Notes under the pieces: model-generated | What the model was told of the DNA's origin: nothing | Databases searched by the model: none | The model's input: the letters and a program-made list of their open reading frames with translations, nothing else | Position numbers and translations under genes: made by a program | In this document: piece after piece, positions 26,854-37,426 of the stretch | How the letters are laid out: each line of letters opens with the position of its first letter | Numbering within the stretch: the stretch's first letter is position 1 | Origin: Pseudomonadota bacterium | GTDB taxonomy: Bacteria > Pseudomonadota > Alphaproteobacteria > UBA8366 | Direction of reading: 5' to 3' | NCBI GenBank assembly: GCA_036339585.1 | Contig: JAYZAS010000005.1 | Coordinates: 62,001-126,000, forward strand | Length of the DNA stretch: 64,000 nt

Positions 26854-29490
26854 TTATTGTCCGACCGTATCTTTAACTAACCTTGCTCCAGCCTTGGAAG
26901 ATGGTTTTTTGGTGGATTTTTGTTTTTTCTTTTTCGGCTTTTTTTTCGTGGTTGCTTTTTTCTGTGGTCCTTTCTTCGCTCGGTCGTCAAGTAATATAAC
27001 TGCTTGCTCAATAGTCAAATCGTCAGGCTCTGTTGTGTCAGGAAGAGACGCATTTACCCGTCCATGTTTAACATATAGGCCCCAACGTCCTTTCCGTATT
27101 GTTATCGGCTTGCCATCGCGCGGGTGGTCCCCCACTTCGCGGGCACCGCTGCTAGGAGCCTCTGCAAACAAAGTAACTGCACGGTTAAGACCGATTGACA
27201 ATACATCATCTTCTTTTAAAGAAATGTAAATACTACCGTGTTTTATGTAAGGTCCAAACCGACCAATTCCGGCGGTAATCATTCGTCCTGTCTCTGGGTG
27301 TGGGCCAACTTCACGCGGCAACGAAAGTAATCCCAAAGCCGCATCAAGATCGAGTGCTGCTGGATCCATATGACGTGGCACCGATGCACGTTTTGGTTTC
27401 GGGGGTGCTTTCTTTCCTTTTTCTTTTTCTAATTCGTCACCGAGTTGTACGTAAAAACCGTAGGGGCCTTTCCGAAGTGTAACATTAAGGTTAGTCGTTG
27501 GGTCTATTCCAAGAAGTTTTGGGCCAGCTGCAACTGCTGCGTCGCCGTCAGCGGTTTCCGAGTCACTCCCCGCGACCGCTAGTTGCTTGGTATATCGGCA
27601 ATCAGGATAATTATTGCAACCGATGAAGGCTCCATATCTGCCAATTTTAAGATTAACACGCCCGTCTTCACAGGCAGGGCACTTTCGCGCTAGCTCACCT
27701 TCGGCACCTTCTCCAAAGAAATGTGGGCCAAGGTCCTCATCTAAACGATCGAGCACATCCGAGATGCGTAATTCTTTGGTTCCATCAACCGCAACGGAAA
27801 AGGCAACCCAGAAATCTTCTAATACTTTTTTCCAATCTAGCGTACCGCCTGATATGTTATCCAACTGTTCCTCGAGATCAGCTGTAAAATCATAATCAAC
27901 GTATCTTCTAAAAAAATTTGCCAGAAAAGCAGTGACTACACGCCCTCTATCTTCAGGCTCAAATCGACGTTTATCCAGAATGACATAGTTTCTGTCCTGA
28001 AGTACTTTGAGGATGGAGGCGTACGTTGATGGTCGGCCAATGCCGAGTTCTTCCATTTTTTTTACTAAGCTAGCTTCGGTATAACGAGGTGGTGGCTGAG
28101 TAAAGTGCTGTGTGCTCACAACGTTCTGTTGCTGCACGGCCTGCCCCTTCTCCATTGAAGGTAAGCGTCGATCAGAGTCATCCTCGCCTGATCTATCGTC
28201 CTCACCTTCTTTATAAAGTTTTAAAAAACCGTCAAATCTTAATATCGATCCGTTGGCCCGAAGTGTTACCATTCTATCCGAGCAGGCAAGGTCGGCTGCT
28301 ACTTGATCAAAGGCTGCGCTTTCCATTTCGCAGGCTACGGTGCGGTTCCAAATCAATTCATAGAGGCTGAGTTGAGGACCATCAAGCAACTGGGCTAGTT
28401 GGAGCGGTCGCCGAAGAAAGTCGGTCGGGCGTATGGCCTCATGAGCTTCTTGGGCATTTTTTGCTTTTGTCTTATAAATCCGTGGGCTGTCAGGCAGATA
28501 TGAAGGCCCGTAATCTTCTTTAATCAATTTACGACTAGCAGATATTGCATCATTGCTCAAAGTTACGCTGTCTGTTCGCATATACGTAATTAAGCCGACA
28601 TTTTCTCCGTCAATGTTAATGCCCTCATAAAGTTTTTGGGCAGTTTGCATAGTGCGTGAAGCACTAAAGCCAAGCTTACGGCTCGCCTCTTGTTGCAGCG
28701 TTGAGGTGGTAAAAGGCGGTGCTGGATTGCGGCGCACGGTTTTTCTTTCGATCTCACCGATTTGGAACTTTCGTTGTTCAATTGCGAGTTTTGCTTCATC
28801 CGCACTTTTCTTATTAGTTATATCTAATCGTTTTAGGCGCTTCCCTTTGAAGTGAGTAAGTCGCGCATCGAATTTGTCTCCGGATGAGGTTTTAAAGCTG
28901 CCTGTTATTGACCAATATTCTTTTGGTTTAAATATTTCGATCTCGGATTCCCGTTCACAGATTAATCGTAGGGCCACTGACTGTACGCGCCCGGCTGAAC
29001 GTGATCCAGGCAATTTACGCCATAGAACAGGTGACAGCGTAAATCCAACAAGATAATCTAAGGCGCGCCGTGCAAGATATGCTTCTACCAAATCTTGATT
29101 AACATCCCGGGGGTGCGCAATCGCATCAAGAACGGCCGTTTTTGTAATTTCATGGAAGACTACTCGTTTAACTGTGATATTATTGAGAGCATTACGTTGT
29201 TCTAAAACTTCTTGGACATGCCACGAAATCGCTTCCCCTTCTCGATCTGGGTCGGTCGCTAGATAAAGATGTTCAGCACCTTTAAGTGCGTCAGCTATAG
29301 CATCGACCCTCTTTTTAGAATCTGCTGCCACTTCCCATGACATTGAAAAATTATCGTCGGGTTTAACAGATCCGTCCTTTGCAGGGAGATCTCGGACATG
29401 GCCATAGCTAGCCAATACTCGGAAATTGCCCCCAAGGTATTTGTTTATGGTTTTAGCCTTTGCAGGCGATTCAACAATAACAACGTCCAT
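26854..29490 (-). CDS. topA: DNA topoisomerase I
   Basis: 878 residues. TopA relaxes negative supercoils. The Toprim domain starts at the N-terminus (VIVESPAKAKTINKYLG, with DPDREGEAISWH), and the active tyrosine is in GLITYMRTDS. A Cys4 zinc finger follows near residue 600 (CPACEDGR, then CNNYPDC), then topoisomerase C-terminal repeats (FGPYIKHGSIYISL; KGRWGLYVKHGR) and a lysine-rich tail (TTKKKPKKKKQKSTKK), all typical of alphaproteobacteria. Upstream is a 537-base gap where I would expect dprA; the gene itself looks complete. Confidence 0.97.
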   Translation of the reverse strand: MDVVIVESPAKAKTINKYLGGNFRVLASYGHVRDLPAKDGSVKPDDNFSMSWEVAADSKKRVDAIADALKGAEHLYLATDPDREGEAISWHVQEVLEQRNALNNITVKRVVFHEITKTAVLDAIAHPRDVNQDLVEAYLARRALDYLVGFTLSPVLWRKLPGSRSAGRVQSVALRLICERESEIEIFKPKEYWSITGSFKTSSGDKFDARLTHFKGKRLKRLDITNKKSADEAKLAIEQRKFQIGEIERKTVRRNPAPPFTTSTLQQEASRKLGFSASRTMQTAQKLYEGINIDGENVGLITYMRTDSVTLSNDAISASRKLIKEDYGPSYLPDSPRIYKTKAKNAQEAHEAIRPTDFLRRPLQLAQLLDGPQLSLYELIWNRTVACEMESAAFDQVAADLACSDRMVTLRANGSILRFDGFLKLYKEGEDDRSGEDDSDRRLPSMEKGQAVQQQNVVSTQHFTQPPPRYTEASLVKKMEELGIGRPSTYASILKVLQDRNYVILDKRRFEPEDRGRVVTAFLANFFRRYVDYDFTADLEEQLDNISGGTLDWKKVLEDFWVAFSVAVDGTKELRISDVLDRLDEDLGPHFFGEGAEGELARKCPACEDGRVNLKIGRYGAFIGCNNYPDCRYTKQLAVAGSDSETADGDAAVAAGPKLLGIDPTTNLNVTLRKGPYGFYVQLGDELEKEKGKKAPPKPKRASVPRHMDPAALDLDAALGLLSLPREVGPHPETGRMITAGIGRFGPYIKHGSIYISLKEDDVLSIGLNRAVTLFAEAPSSGAREVGDHPRDGKPITIRKGRWGLYVKHGRVNASLPDTTEPDDLTIEQAVILLDDRAKKGPQKKATTKKKPKKKKQKSTKKPSSKAGARLVKDTVGQ

Positions 29491-30027
29491 TGATTGCCTT
29501 TAACAGAACTGATATCGCTAGGAATTGGCATCGGTAAGGCGTTTCGTCAACTAAAAGCACACCAAAAAATTTACGGATTTGTAAAATAAGTATCCGGCTA
29601 TGACCTTTCTAAGTTAGCGACTAATCTTAAAAAATATTTAAAAACATATAGTTAGATTAAAAATAATTTTCCTTATTTGCGAATTAAAATAAATTTAATT
29701 CAACATGGCGGATATTATTTTTTGTAGAGCTGAGCATTTCACTGTTTCAATGAATAGGCTAATTTTGATGAACAGGCTAATATTCTAAAAAAAGGAAAAC
29801 GTTCCATTTGGTTCTGGGCACGCTGGCCTTTGTTTGATCGTTTTAAAATTAATTGTAACTTAAAGTGCCTGTACAATGCGCGAAAGCAACGCGTCTGTAG
29901 CGAAACTAAAAGAAAATATACCATGTCACATATGAAAAAATTGCGGGGAAACTGAAACTTACTCTTTCATTAGATAATGTTTTTTTCGTTTCTCAAAGAT
30001 GATCGGATCGAGACATTTTTTGAAGCG
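29491..30027. other. Gene-free A+T-rich region between topA and plsY
   Basis: A 537-base stretch with long A and T runs, and no supported gene on either strand; a 61-codon minus-strand frame at 29739-29924 has no ribosome site or family features. An imperfect direct repeat occurs: GAATAGGCTAAT (29752-29763) and GAACAGGCTAAT (29770-29781), 11 of 12 bases, 18 bases apart. The promoter for topA presumably lies at the left end. In many alphaproteobacteria dprA occupies this position, and I see no remnant of it. Confidence 0.5.
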
Positions 30028-30633
30028 CTAATTTTTTTTGTTTGCGCTGGCACCTATCTTGTCTTCTGTGCCAGCGAGAAGTCTTTCAATGTTTTCTCTG
30101 TGGCGGTAAATAACGAGCAATGCAAGCAGAACAGTCGTAGAAATTAAGCTAGGCTCTAACAAAAAAGCAATCACCGGAGTGAGGCCGACTGCAACAAGAG
30201 CTGCGAGCGACGAATATCTTGTTATTACAGCCGTGAATACCCAAGCGCCCAGGGCGCATGCAGCCACGGGCCAAGACATGGCGATATAAATGCCTGCCCC
30301 GGTTGCAACGCCTTTTCCGCCCGCAAAATTTAGCCACACAGGGAAAATATGACCGACCAAGACAGCAACGGCAGCAAGATTCATAGCGTCATTGCCATAA
30401 TTTCCTGCCAGAAGTACTGCAACTGAACCTTTCCCTGCATCGAAAATTAGTGTTGCCAATGCTAGTAATTTATTACCCGTGCGAAGAACATTGGTTGCGC
30501 CAATGTTACCAGAGCCAACCTTTCGTATGTCACCATGGCCGGCAAGTTTTGTAAAAATCAACCCGAATGAGATTGACCCCAGCAAATAGCTTATAAAAGC
30601 AATGATTAGGAAAGATAAAAATTGAGTGTCCAA
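30028..30633 (-). CDS. plsY: Glycerol-3-phosphate acyltransferase PlsY
   Basis: 201 residues from a TTG at 30633 with TAGGA upstream. PlsY uses acyl-phosphate to acylate glycerol-3-phosphate at the inner membrane, the first step of phospholipid synthesis. The three conserved loops are visible: SISFGLIFTK, KVGSGNIGATNVLR (phosphate-binding SGNxGATN), and FAGGKGVATGAG. Several membrane helices surround them. It lies ten bases after the end of pyrC in the same orientation. A basic C-terminal stretch ends the protein. Confidence 0.95.
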   Translation of the reverse strand: MDTQFLSFLIIAFISYLLGSISFGLIFTKLAGHGDIRKVGSGNIGATNVLRTGNKLLALATLIFDAGKGSVAVLLAGNYGNDAMNLAAVAVLVGHIFPVWLNFAGGKGVATGAGIYIAMSWPVAACALGAWVFTAVITRYSSLAALVAVGLTPVIAFLLEPSLISTTVLLALLVIYRHRENIERLLAGTEDKIGASANKKN

Positions 30634-30642
30634 AAGTCGATC

Positions 30643-31941
30643 CTACGGTGCGAATTTGAAAACGCTTCTACCATCAACAATAGTTTCGTGCACTATTCCC
30701 TGGACGGGTCGTCCGTCATACGGGGAATTTTTGGATTTGCTAGAAAAATTCTCTTCTCGAAGTACCCAAGGCTTGTTAGGGTCAAAAAGTACAATATCTG
30801 CCGGCGCTCCGCGCTGTAATTTACCCCCTGGCAAATTGAAGAGTGTCGCTGGTTTTGAAGTAATTTTCTCTAATGCGGCAAGCAATGAGAGTTCACCGTT
30901 GTGAACTAATTCAAGCGTAAGTGGCAGAAGAGTCTCTAGTCCTATGGCACCACATTCTGCTTGGATAAATGGTAGTCGTTTGGACTCCTGATCTTGGGGC
31001 GAGTGGTCGCTGGCAATTATATCAATCGTGCCGTCAGCCAATGCGCTAACCACGGCGAGACGATCGTCCTCGCTCCGCAATGGCGGTGATAATTTAGCAA
31101 AGCTTCGATAGTCGCCGATAGCATTTTCATTTAGCGCGAAATAATGTGGTGCTGTGTCGCAGGTTATACTGAGGCCTCGATTCTTGGCGGCGCGGACAAT
31201 TGCAACGCCATCTGCAGTAGAAATATGTGCAGCATGATAACGTCCGCCGGTCATTTCGACTAATCTGATATCGCGCTCTAGCATGATCGCCTCAGCGGCA
31301 GTTGGAATGCCCGGTAGACCTAGCCGTGTCGATATCTCGCTTTCGTTCATGACGCCATCTTTAGCAAGGAATGGCTCCTCCGGATGCTGGACAATGATTA
31401 ATCCAAAGCCACTTGCATAACTGAGGGCCCGACTCATCACCATGGCATTTGAGATCGCTTTTGTACCATCTGTGAACGCTACAGCACCGGCCTCAGACAA
31501 GAGCCCCATCTCTGTTAATTGTTCTCCTTCCGTCGCACGAGTTACAGTTCCGTAAGTGTAAACCTTTACAAGCTTTGCTTCACGAGCGCGCCGGGCTATG
31601 AACTCCACTACAGATACATCGTCAACAGGTGGTTGTGTGTTTGGAAGGCATACCATTGCGGTTACACCGCCTGTCGCTGCTGCTTGCCCAGCAGTCTCGA
31701 TTGTTTCTTTATACTCCTCACCTGGCTCTCTTAAATGAACTCGGATATCGATAAAACCCGGCGAAAGGCATAGACCAGTGCAATCAATCATCCTTGCTTT
31801 GCTCGGCAAACTATTTTTGTCTAACCCAGGACCATAATCGACAACGATTCCATCCTGGGTAAGAAGAGCACCTATACTGTCAAGACCCGTTGCCGGGTCG
31901 AGGAGACGTACATTGAAATATATGGTCGGCCCCAAGCTCAT
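30643..31941 (-). CDS. pyrC: Dihydroorotase (PyrC type I) with an altered metal site
   Basis: 432 residues. Dihydroorotase closes carbamoyl-aspartate to dihydroorotate in pyrimidine synthesis. The sequence matches the class I family throughout: [42 protein letters not shown], and [18 protein letters not shown]. But the metal-binding H-x-H motif is R67-V68-H69: the first histidine is arginine, and the usual DHAPH reads DHSPQ. Alphaproteobacterial PyrC encoded next to PyrB often has such changes, and PyrC' of Pseudomonas, which lacks metal ligands, only supports ATCase assembly. Catalysis is therefore uncertain. It overlaps pyrB by four bases (ATGA). Confidence 0.88.
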   Translation of the reverse strand: MSLGPTIYFNVRLLDPATGLDSIGALLTQDGIVVDYGPGLDKNSLPSKARMIDCTGLCLSPGFIDIRVHLREPGEEYKETIETAGQAAATGGVTAMVCLPNTQPPVDDVSVVEFIARRAREAKLVKVYTYGTVTRATEGEQLTEMGLLSEAGAVAFTDGTKAISNAMVMSRALSYASGFGLIIVQHPEEPFLAKDGVMNESEISTRLGLPGIPTAAEAIMLERDIRLVEMTGGRYHAAHISTADGVAIVRAAKNRGLSITCDTAPHYFALNENAIGDYRSFAKLSPPLRSEDDRLAVVSALADGTIDIIASDHSPQDQESKRLPFIQAECGAIGLETLLPLTLELVHNGELSLLAALEKITSKPATLFNLPGGKLQRGAPADIVLFDPNKPWVLREENFSSKSKNSPYDGRPVQGIVHETIVDGRSVFKFAP

Positions 31942-32924
31942 TGAGCTTTATTCAATTTATTGCGCGTTAAAACTTCAAATACAGCCATTCGTACTGCTAC
32001 TCCCATTTCAACCTGCTCTCTAATAAGAGATCGATCTATGTCGTCAGCTAACTCACTATCGATCTCCACACCGCGGTTCATAGGGCCGGGGTGCATCACA
32101 AGCGCATCAGGATTAGCTGCATTGAGTTTTTCTTTGGTTAATCCATAGAAACGAAAATATTCTCGTATCGATGGAACATACATACCTTGCATTCGTTCGG
32201 TTTGAAGTCGCAGCATCATTACGATATCGCAACCAGAGATTCCATCTTCGAGGTTGTGAAATATATCTACGCCATATCTTTCAACGTCTGTGGGGAGAAG
32301 CGTCGGTGGGGCGACGAGGCGCACTTTTGCACCCATCGTAGTCAAAAGACACATATTTGACCGTGCGACACGGCTGTGTAAAACGTCACCGGAAATTGCT
32401 ACCGACAACCCCTCTATTTTTCCGTACCTTCGCCGAATTGTTTGTGCATCCAGTAACGCTTGAGTGGGGTGTTCATGAGTACCGTCACCACCGTTAACTA
32501 CCGAGCAGTTTACCTTCTCCGCAAGCAACTGTACTGCTCCAGAATGCGGATGGCGAACGCACAAGATATCGGGATGCATTGCATTCAGTGTCATTGCGGT
32601 ATCAATTAACGTCTCGCCTTTTTTAATGGAACTGGTGGAAACAGCCATGTTTATAGTATCCCCACCGAGTCTCTTTCCGGCAAGTTCGAAAGAGGTTCTC
32701 GTCCTTGTTGAATTTTCGAAGAATAAGTTAATTAGAGTGCGCCCACGCAATAGATCGGTTTTTTTATTCTCAGCCCTATTCTGTTCAACATAGGAGTCTG
32801 CAAGATCTAATAGTATTTGAATTTCTTGTGGACTAAGCCCTTCTATCCCCAAAAGATGTTTGTGGGGAAATGCGCGAGCAGGTGGGTTTTGCGGACTTTT
32901 AACCGCTTTCCGCTTAGATTCCAT
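31938..32924 (-). CDS. pyrB: Aspartate carbamoyltransferase catalytic chain
   Basis: 328 residues from the ATG at 32924; a TTG at 32963 would extend it. ATCase joins carbamoyl phosphate and aspartate, the first committed step of pyrimidine synthesis. The carbamoyl-phosphate-binding STRTRTSFE, and [24 protein letters not shown] and the later [10 protein letters not shown] motifs are intact. The N-terminal 25 residues ([19 protein letters not shown]) are a polar extension. No regulatory chain gene is nearby, consistent with a class B or A-type complex with the neighbouring PyrC. Confidence 0.95.
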   Translation of the reverse strand: MESKRKAVKSPQNPPARAFPHKHLLGIEGLSPQEIQILLDLADSYVEQNRAENKKTDLLRGRTLINLFFENSTRTRTSFELAGKRLGGDTINMAVSTSSIKKGETLIDTAMTLNAMHPDILCVRHPHSGAVQLLAEKVNCSVVNGGDGTHEHPTQALLDAQTIRRRYGKIEGLSVAISGDVLHSRVARSNMCLLTTMGAKVRLVAPPTLLPTDVERYGVDIFHNLEDGISGCDIVMMLRLQTERMQGMYVPSIREYFRFYGLTKEKLNAANPDALVMHPGPMNRGVEIDSELADDIDRSLIREQVEMGVAVRMAVFEVLTRNKLNKAQ

Positions 32925-33022
32925 TAAATTCAATGTATAACGGCGAAGTAGCTGAGGTGGCAAGAGTCTTTAAATTCAAAATCAATATTTTTGTATTGTA
33001 GGGATTTATCTGGATTGCGATT

Positions 33023-33502
33023 TTATGTCTCTGATACATGATTTTTTAACGCATCAAGTGCACCCTGCAAGATGAAGGCGGCTGCCATTTTGTCGACAGA
33101 ACGAGCTCTTTTTTGTCGGCTAAGATTAGCTTCATCAATCATTAATCTTTGAACCGCAACGGTTGAAAGGCGTTCGTCCCAGAAAACCACTGGGAGACTT
33201 ATATGTGTAGATAAATTAGATACAAAATCACGAGTTGCTTGAGCACGTCGCCCTTCTTCGCCGCTCATATTAGTTGGAAGGCCAAATACAAAACTGCTTA
33301 CAGTGTACTCAGTAATCACTTTTTGGAGATAAGGCAGGTCTTTTGAAAACTTAGTTCGTGGAAGTGTTTTCAAAGGGGTTGCAATAATTAAATTTGGATC
33401 AGTAATCGCTAGTCCTAATGTCTTTGATCCGAGGTCAACACCAAGCCAACGACCATTTTTGGGTTTTTTTTTGGCTAAATTGACTAATTTTTCTATTGTC
33501 AT
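33023..33502 (-). CDS. ruvX: RuvX/YqgF-type Holliday-junction resolvase-like nuclease
   Basis: 159 residues. YqgF proteins have an RNase-H-like fold and act in 16S rRNA 5' processing and possibly at Holliday junctions. The motifs WLGVDLGSKTLGLAITDP, FVFGLPTNMSGEEG and VFWDERLSTVAVQRL supply the conserved acidic residues, and VDKMAAAFILQGALD ends the domain. It is divergent from gatC, across an 86-base gap. The first 17 residues are a basic extension. Confidence 0.93.
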   Translation of the reverse strand: MTIEKLVNLAKKKPKNGRWLGVDLGSKTLGLAITDPNLIIATPLKTLPRTKFSKDLPYLQKVITEYTVSSFVFGLPTNMSGEEGRRAQATRDFVSNLSTHISLPVVFWDERLSTVAVQRLMIDEANLSRQKRARSVDKMAAAFILQGALDALKNHVSET

Positions 33503-33588
33503 AATAAAGCTTACGGTGTTGTTATTGATACCTGCAAGGGTGATTGTTAGCCTTCACGGAAGATTGGTATTTTGGGATAGCGTTGATT

Positions 33589-33876
33589 ATGAGTATTGAC
33601 CACAAGATTATTCAAAAAATTGCACTTTTAGCGCGCATAAAGGTATCTGCTGAAGAGAGAGAAGAGCTCGCATCGGAATTAACAAATATTTTCGATTGGG
33701 TTGAAGAGTTAGATAAAGTCGATACTAATGACATTGAGCCAATGACCTCTGTCGTTCAAGCATCAGCCTCGTTGCGGAAAGATAATCCGAATGATGGAGG
33801 CTATCCTGAGAGAATTACTGCTAATGCCCCAGAGGCCGTTGAGCATTTTTTTACTGTGCCAAAGGTCGTCGAATAA
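33589..33876 (+). CDS. gatC: Asp-tRNA(Asn)/Glu-tRNA(Gln) amidotransferase subunit C
   Basis: 95 residues from the ATG at 33589 (an upstream ATG-like start at 33544 is less likely). GatC is the small structural subunit that holds GatA to Gat[21 protein letters not shown] and the C-terminal half ([26 protein letters not shown]) match the family. The stop and the gatA start overlap as TAATG, indicating coupled translation. Its presence fits a genome that makes Asn-tRNA or Gln-tRNA indirectly. Confidence 0.94.
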   Translation: MSIDHKIIQKIALLARIKVSAEEREELASELTNIFDWVEELDKVDTNDIEPMTSVVQASASLRKDNPNDGGYPERITANAPEAVEHFFTVPKVVE

Positions 33877-35348
33877 TGATCTTAACCGATCTCACTATCG
33901 CTGAAGCTCGAAATTTGCTCATTGCTGGAGATATTTCATCGGTAGAGTTAACAGAAGCGCATATCAGAGCTATGGAGGCAACTTCCAGCCTTAACTTGTT
34001 TATTACTGAAACTTGCGAACAGGCATTGTCTAAAGCTGAAAAATCAGACACCCAACGTTTGTCGGGTAATCAAGGCAAGCTGGAAGGTATTCCAATCGCC
34101 GTAAAAGACTTATTCTGTACCCACGGCGTGCTGGCATCCGCTGCGAGTAAAATGTTAACGGGATATACACCTTGTTACGAGTCAACCGTCACTAAACATC
34201 TATGGAATGCGGGTGCCGTAATGCTTGGTAAGACGAACATGGATGAATTTGCTATGGGCTCATCAAATGAGACCAGTTACTATGGCCCTGTGACAAACCC
34301 ATGGCAGCGTGTCAATGAACCGACAGTGAAGTTAGTTCCAGGTGGATCATCCGGTGGATCTGCAGCGGCTGTGGCAGCGCGAGCAGTCATGGGGGCTCTT
34401 GGTACAGATACTGGAGGGTCAATCCGTCAACCTGCAAGTTTTTGCGGTGTTGTTGGTATAAAGCCTACCTATGGGCGTTGTTCCCGCTGGGGTATGATTG
34501 CTTTTGCTTCATCCCTTGATCAAGCAGGACCGCTTACGCGCACAGTACGAGATAGCGCGATTATGCTAGGAGAGATGGCTGGGTATGACGCAAAAGATTC
34601 TACGTCTGTTAACATAGAGGTGCCCGACTACGAAGCCGCTCTTAAAAAAAATGTAAAAGGTGTGCGCGTGGGTGTTCCGCAAGAATATTTCTTGGAGGGG
34701 ATGCCAAAAGAGATTCAATGTATTTGGGATAAAGGCATCACTTGGTTTAAAGAGGCCGGAGCGGAAGTTAAAGATGTAAGTCTACCGCACACTAAGTATG
34801 CTTTGCCCACCTATTACATTGTAGCGCCCGCTGAGGCTTCCTCAAATTTAGCGCGATATGATGGTGTTCGTTATGGACTTCGTATTGAGGGTAAGGACCT
34901 TCAAGAAATGTATGAGAATACCCGCGCAGAGGGGTTTGGGCGGGAGGTACGGCGAAGAATAATGATTGGCACTTATGTCCTATCAGCAGGTTACTACGAT
35001 GCCTATTACCTAAAAGCTCAGAAGGTGCGCACCAAAATTGCTGACGACTTCAGAAATAGCTGGAAGAGTGTTGATCTATTGCTAACCCCGACAGCACCCA
35101 GTGCTGCATTCGTTCAAGGAGAAAAAATAAACGATCCGATAGCAATGTATTTAAATGATATTTTTACTGTGCCTGCTAGTATGGCAGGCCTACCTGCCAT
35201 ATCGGTGCCGGTAGGTCTCTCTTCTGAAGGCTTACCCCTAGGCCTGCAATTAATAGCTAAGCCATTCGATGAAGAATTATTATTCAGAGGGGCTGGTTTG
35301 TTGGAGCTGGCTGCTAATTTCAAAGAGAAACCAAAATTGGCAGCTTAA
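33876..35348 (+). CDS. gatA: Asp-tRNA(Asn)/Glu-tRNA(Gln) amidotransferase subunit A
   Basis: 490 residues. GatA is the amidase that releases ammonia from glutamine for tRNA-bound Asp or Glu. The catalytic triad is intact by motif: K77 in AVKDLF, cis-serine S158 in [11 protein letters not shown], and nucleophile S182 in [13 protein letters not shown]. The C-terminal half has [20 protein letters not shown]. It overlaps gatC by one base and precedes gatB by 167 bases, so gatB may need its own start signals or be read through. Confidence 0.97.
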   Translation: MILTDLTIAEARNLLIAGDISSVELTEAHIRAMEATSSLNLFITETCEQALSKAEKSDTQRLSGNQGKLEGIPIAVKDLFCTHGVLASAASKMLTGYTPCYESTVTKHLWNAGAVMLGKTNMDEFAMGSSNETSYYGPVTNPWQRVNEPTVKLVPGGSSGGSAAAVAARAVMGALGTDTGGSIRQPASFCGVVGIKPTYGRCSRWGMIAFASSLDQAGPLTRTVRDSAIMLGEMAGYDAKDSTSVNIEVPDYEAALKKNVKGVRVGVPQEYFLEGMPKEIQCIWDKGITWFKEAGAEVKDVSLPHTKYALPTYYIVAPAEASSNLARYDGVRYGLRIEGKDLQEMYENTRAEGFGREVRRRIMIGTYVLSAGYYDAYYLKAQKVRTKIADDFRNSWKSVDLLLTPTAPSAAFVQGEKINDPIAMYLNDIFTVPASMAGLPAISVPVGLSSEGLPLGLQLIAKPFDEELLFRGAGLLELAANFKEKPKLAA

Positions 35349-35515
35349 AACATGTAATGAGTTTTTTTGCTTATCATGACATGGAGGTTAATAGGCTGAT
35401 TTTTTGTCCGTAGGTGCACGCATTTTTAATATTTTTGAAAATGTACAGTTTTTTGAAACTAAATTTTAGAAATAGAGAAAATTGTTACTAAATACCGATT
35501 CCATTTTCTAATAGC

Positions 35516-36997
35516 ATGCCGGAACATAGTCAGAGATTTTCAATGGCTGAATTATTAAAAGGTACTAAAGGTGATTGGGAAGTGGTCATTGGTTTGGAAG
35601 TCCACGCCCAGGTTATAGCTGGATCTAAGCTTTTTTCGGGCGCGACAGCTGAATTTGGTGCGGAACCAAACGCACAGGTGAGCTTTGTAGATGCCGCCAT
35701 GCCCGGGATGCTTCCCGTTTTAAATGAAGAAAGTGTGCGGCAAGCTGTGCGCACCGGTCTAGCTGTCAATGCAATCATAAATTTGAGATCAGTATTTGCG
35801 CGAAAGAATTATTTTTACCCAGACCTGCCACAGGGCTATCAGATTTCTCAATACGAATTACCCATTGTTGGAGAAGGTGCTGTTGAAATTGATCTCCCAG
35901 ACGGCGGTGCTAAGACTATCAGAGTCGAACGTCTGCACCTGGAGCAGGATGCAGGAAAATCGATACATGATCTTCATCCCACCAAATCATACATTGATTT
36001 GAACCGTTCCGGAGTAACTTTGATGGAGATTGTGTCGAAGCCAGACATGAGGTCAGCTGATGAGGCTGTCGCGTATATTGCAAAGTTACGTTCTATACTC
36101 CGGTATATCGACGCATGCGATGGTAACATGCAGAATGGAAGTATGAGAGCAGATGTAAATGTCTCTGTGCGAAACCCTGGTGACAAGCTTGGCACGCGTT
36201 GTGAGATAAAAAACGTAAACTCTTTACGCTTCGTTCGTCAAGCAATCAATTTCGAGGCACACCGCCAGATTGAAATCCTTGAGAATGGAGGGCTAATAGA
36301 CCAAGAGACACGTCTGTATGATCCAGATCGTAACGAAACACGTCTGATGCGCTCGAAAGAAGACGCGCATGACTATCGATACTTTCCAGATCCAGATTTA
36401 TTACCATTGGATTTGGAGCAAGCGTATGTCGATGAATTAAAAGCAGGCCTCCCGGAGCTTCCAGATGCTCGGAAAAAGCGCTTTGTCGATGATTATGGCC
36501 TGAGTGTCTATGATGCGAGTGTACTTGTGGCTGAGCGTGATACAGGTGATTATTTTGATTCTGTGGCAAAGAGCCGTGATGCAAAACAAGTTGCCAACTG
36601 GATCACAGGTGAATTATTTGGGCATCTTAAAAAAGATGGTCTATCAATAAAGAAGTCTCCAGTTAGTGCAGAAAAACTTGGTGGGCTCATCGATTTGATC
36701 AGCAGCAGTACAATATCTGGGCGGACGGCAAAGGAAGTTTTCGAAAAAATGTGGCAAACGGGTAATGATGCCAAGGAAATTGTTGAATCAGAAGGCCTTA
36801 GTCAGATAACTGATGCCGGGGAGATCGAAATAATTGTAAATAAAGTAATTTTGGAAAACCCGAAAAATGCGGATGAGGTTCGAGGCGGCAATTCGAAAGC
36901 CATAGGTTGGTTTGTCGGGCAGGTAATGCAAGCGACTGCTGGGAAAGCAGATCCTAAAGCGGTAAATGAATTACTTCGCGATAAGTTAAAAGCTTAG
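35516..36997 (+). CDS. gatB: Asp-tRNA(Asn)/Glu-tRNA(Gln) amidotransferase subunit B
   Basis: 493 residues from the ATG at 35516; an ATG nine codons on is an alternative. GatB phosphorylates the tRNA-bound side chain and binds the tRNA. The N-terminal domain shows [42 protein letters not shown] and [16 protein letters not shown]; the [12 protein letters not shown] segment and the C-terminal tail domain (about 350-493) also match. The gap to gatA is A+T-rich and carries no gene. A TTGAAA occurs in it without a good -10. Confidence 0.96.
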   Translation: MPEHSQRFSMAELLKGTKGDWEVVIGLEVHAQVIAGSKLFSGATAEFGAEPNAQVSFVDAAMPGMLPVLNEESVRQAVRTGLAVNAIINLRSVFARKNYFYPDLPQGYQISQYELPIVGEGAVEIDLPDGGAKTIRVERLHLEQDAGKSIHDLHPTKSYIDLNRSGVTLMEIVSKPDMRSADEAVAYIAKLRSILRYIDACDGNMQNGSMRADVNVSVRNPGDKLGTRCEIKNVNSLRFVRQAINFEAHRQIEILENGGLIDQETRLYDPDRNETRLMRSKEDAHDYRYFPDPDLLPLDLEQAYVDELKAGLPELPDARKKRFVDDYGLSVYDASVLVAERDTGDYFDSVAKSRDAKQVANWITGELFGHLKKDGLSIKKSPVSAEKLGGLIDLISSSTISGRTAKEVFEKMWQTGNDAKEIVESEGLSQITDAGEIEIIVNKVILENPKNADEVRGGNSKAIGWFVGQVMQATAGKADPKAVNELLRDKLKA

Positions 36998-37108
36998 GCA
37001 GCAAAAGTAGCCAAAGAACTTACAAAAGCTTACTCCTTTCCTCTAAATCGGCAGTAATTCTCGTGGAATTAAACTACATCTCCCGGTTTTCGGAAAGACG
37101 ATCGAAGG

Positions 37109-37405
37109 TTATGCTGCCTTCATGATGTCATTAGAGCGTGGTCGTGACTTGACATCATCTTCTACATCTTTAATCACTTTCTCCAATGCCTTATGAAGTG
37201 CTTTTGCTGATTTCAAGTCCAACTCAACACCTACTCGAGTTCCGGCTCCAAGACCTTTATTTACAAAGTCTATAGTCACAGCATCATTTAGCATGGCGTG
37301 ATGAGGGTGGTCATATGAGATTGCAGCATGTGTAAGGTTTACCCATCCTTCCGGACTCTTTCCTGACCCTTTGCAGGCCACTAGTTCAAGTATTGATGTG
37401 CACAT
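37109..37405 (-). CDS. Small conserved protein, DUF6295-like
   Basis: 98 residues beginning MCTSILELVACKGSGKSPEG, then SYDHPHHAMLNDAVTIDFVN and a helix of V-ELDLKSAKALHKALEKVI. This resembles DUF6295, a short family of unknown function that starts MCT and has the GSGK and YDHP segments; the assignment is from memory and should be searched. It lies 21 bases after the hydrolase gene and is the last member of a minus-strand operon with the UGSC selenoprotein. No catalytic role can be inferred. Confidence 0.6.
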   Translation of the reverse strand: MCTSILELVACKGSGKSPEGWVNLTHAAISYDHPHHAMLNDAVTIDFVNKGLGAGTRVGVELDLKSAKALHKALEKVIKDVEDDVKSRPRSNDIMKAA

Positions 37406-37426
37406 TTTAAAAGTTCCCTAAAATAT

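Noticed and set aside
29739-29924. 61-codon minus-strand frame in the topA-plsY gap
   Set aside because: No start signal, no family resemblance, and A+T-rich random composition; treated as noncoding.
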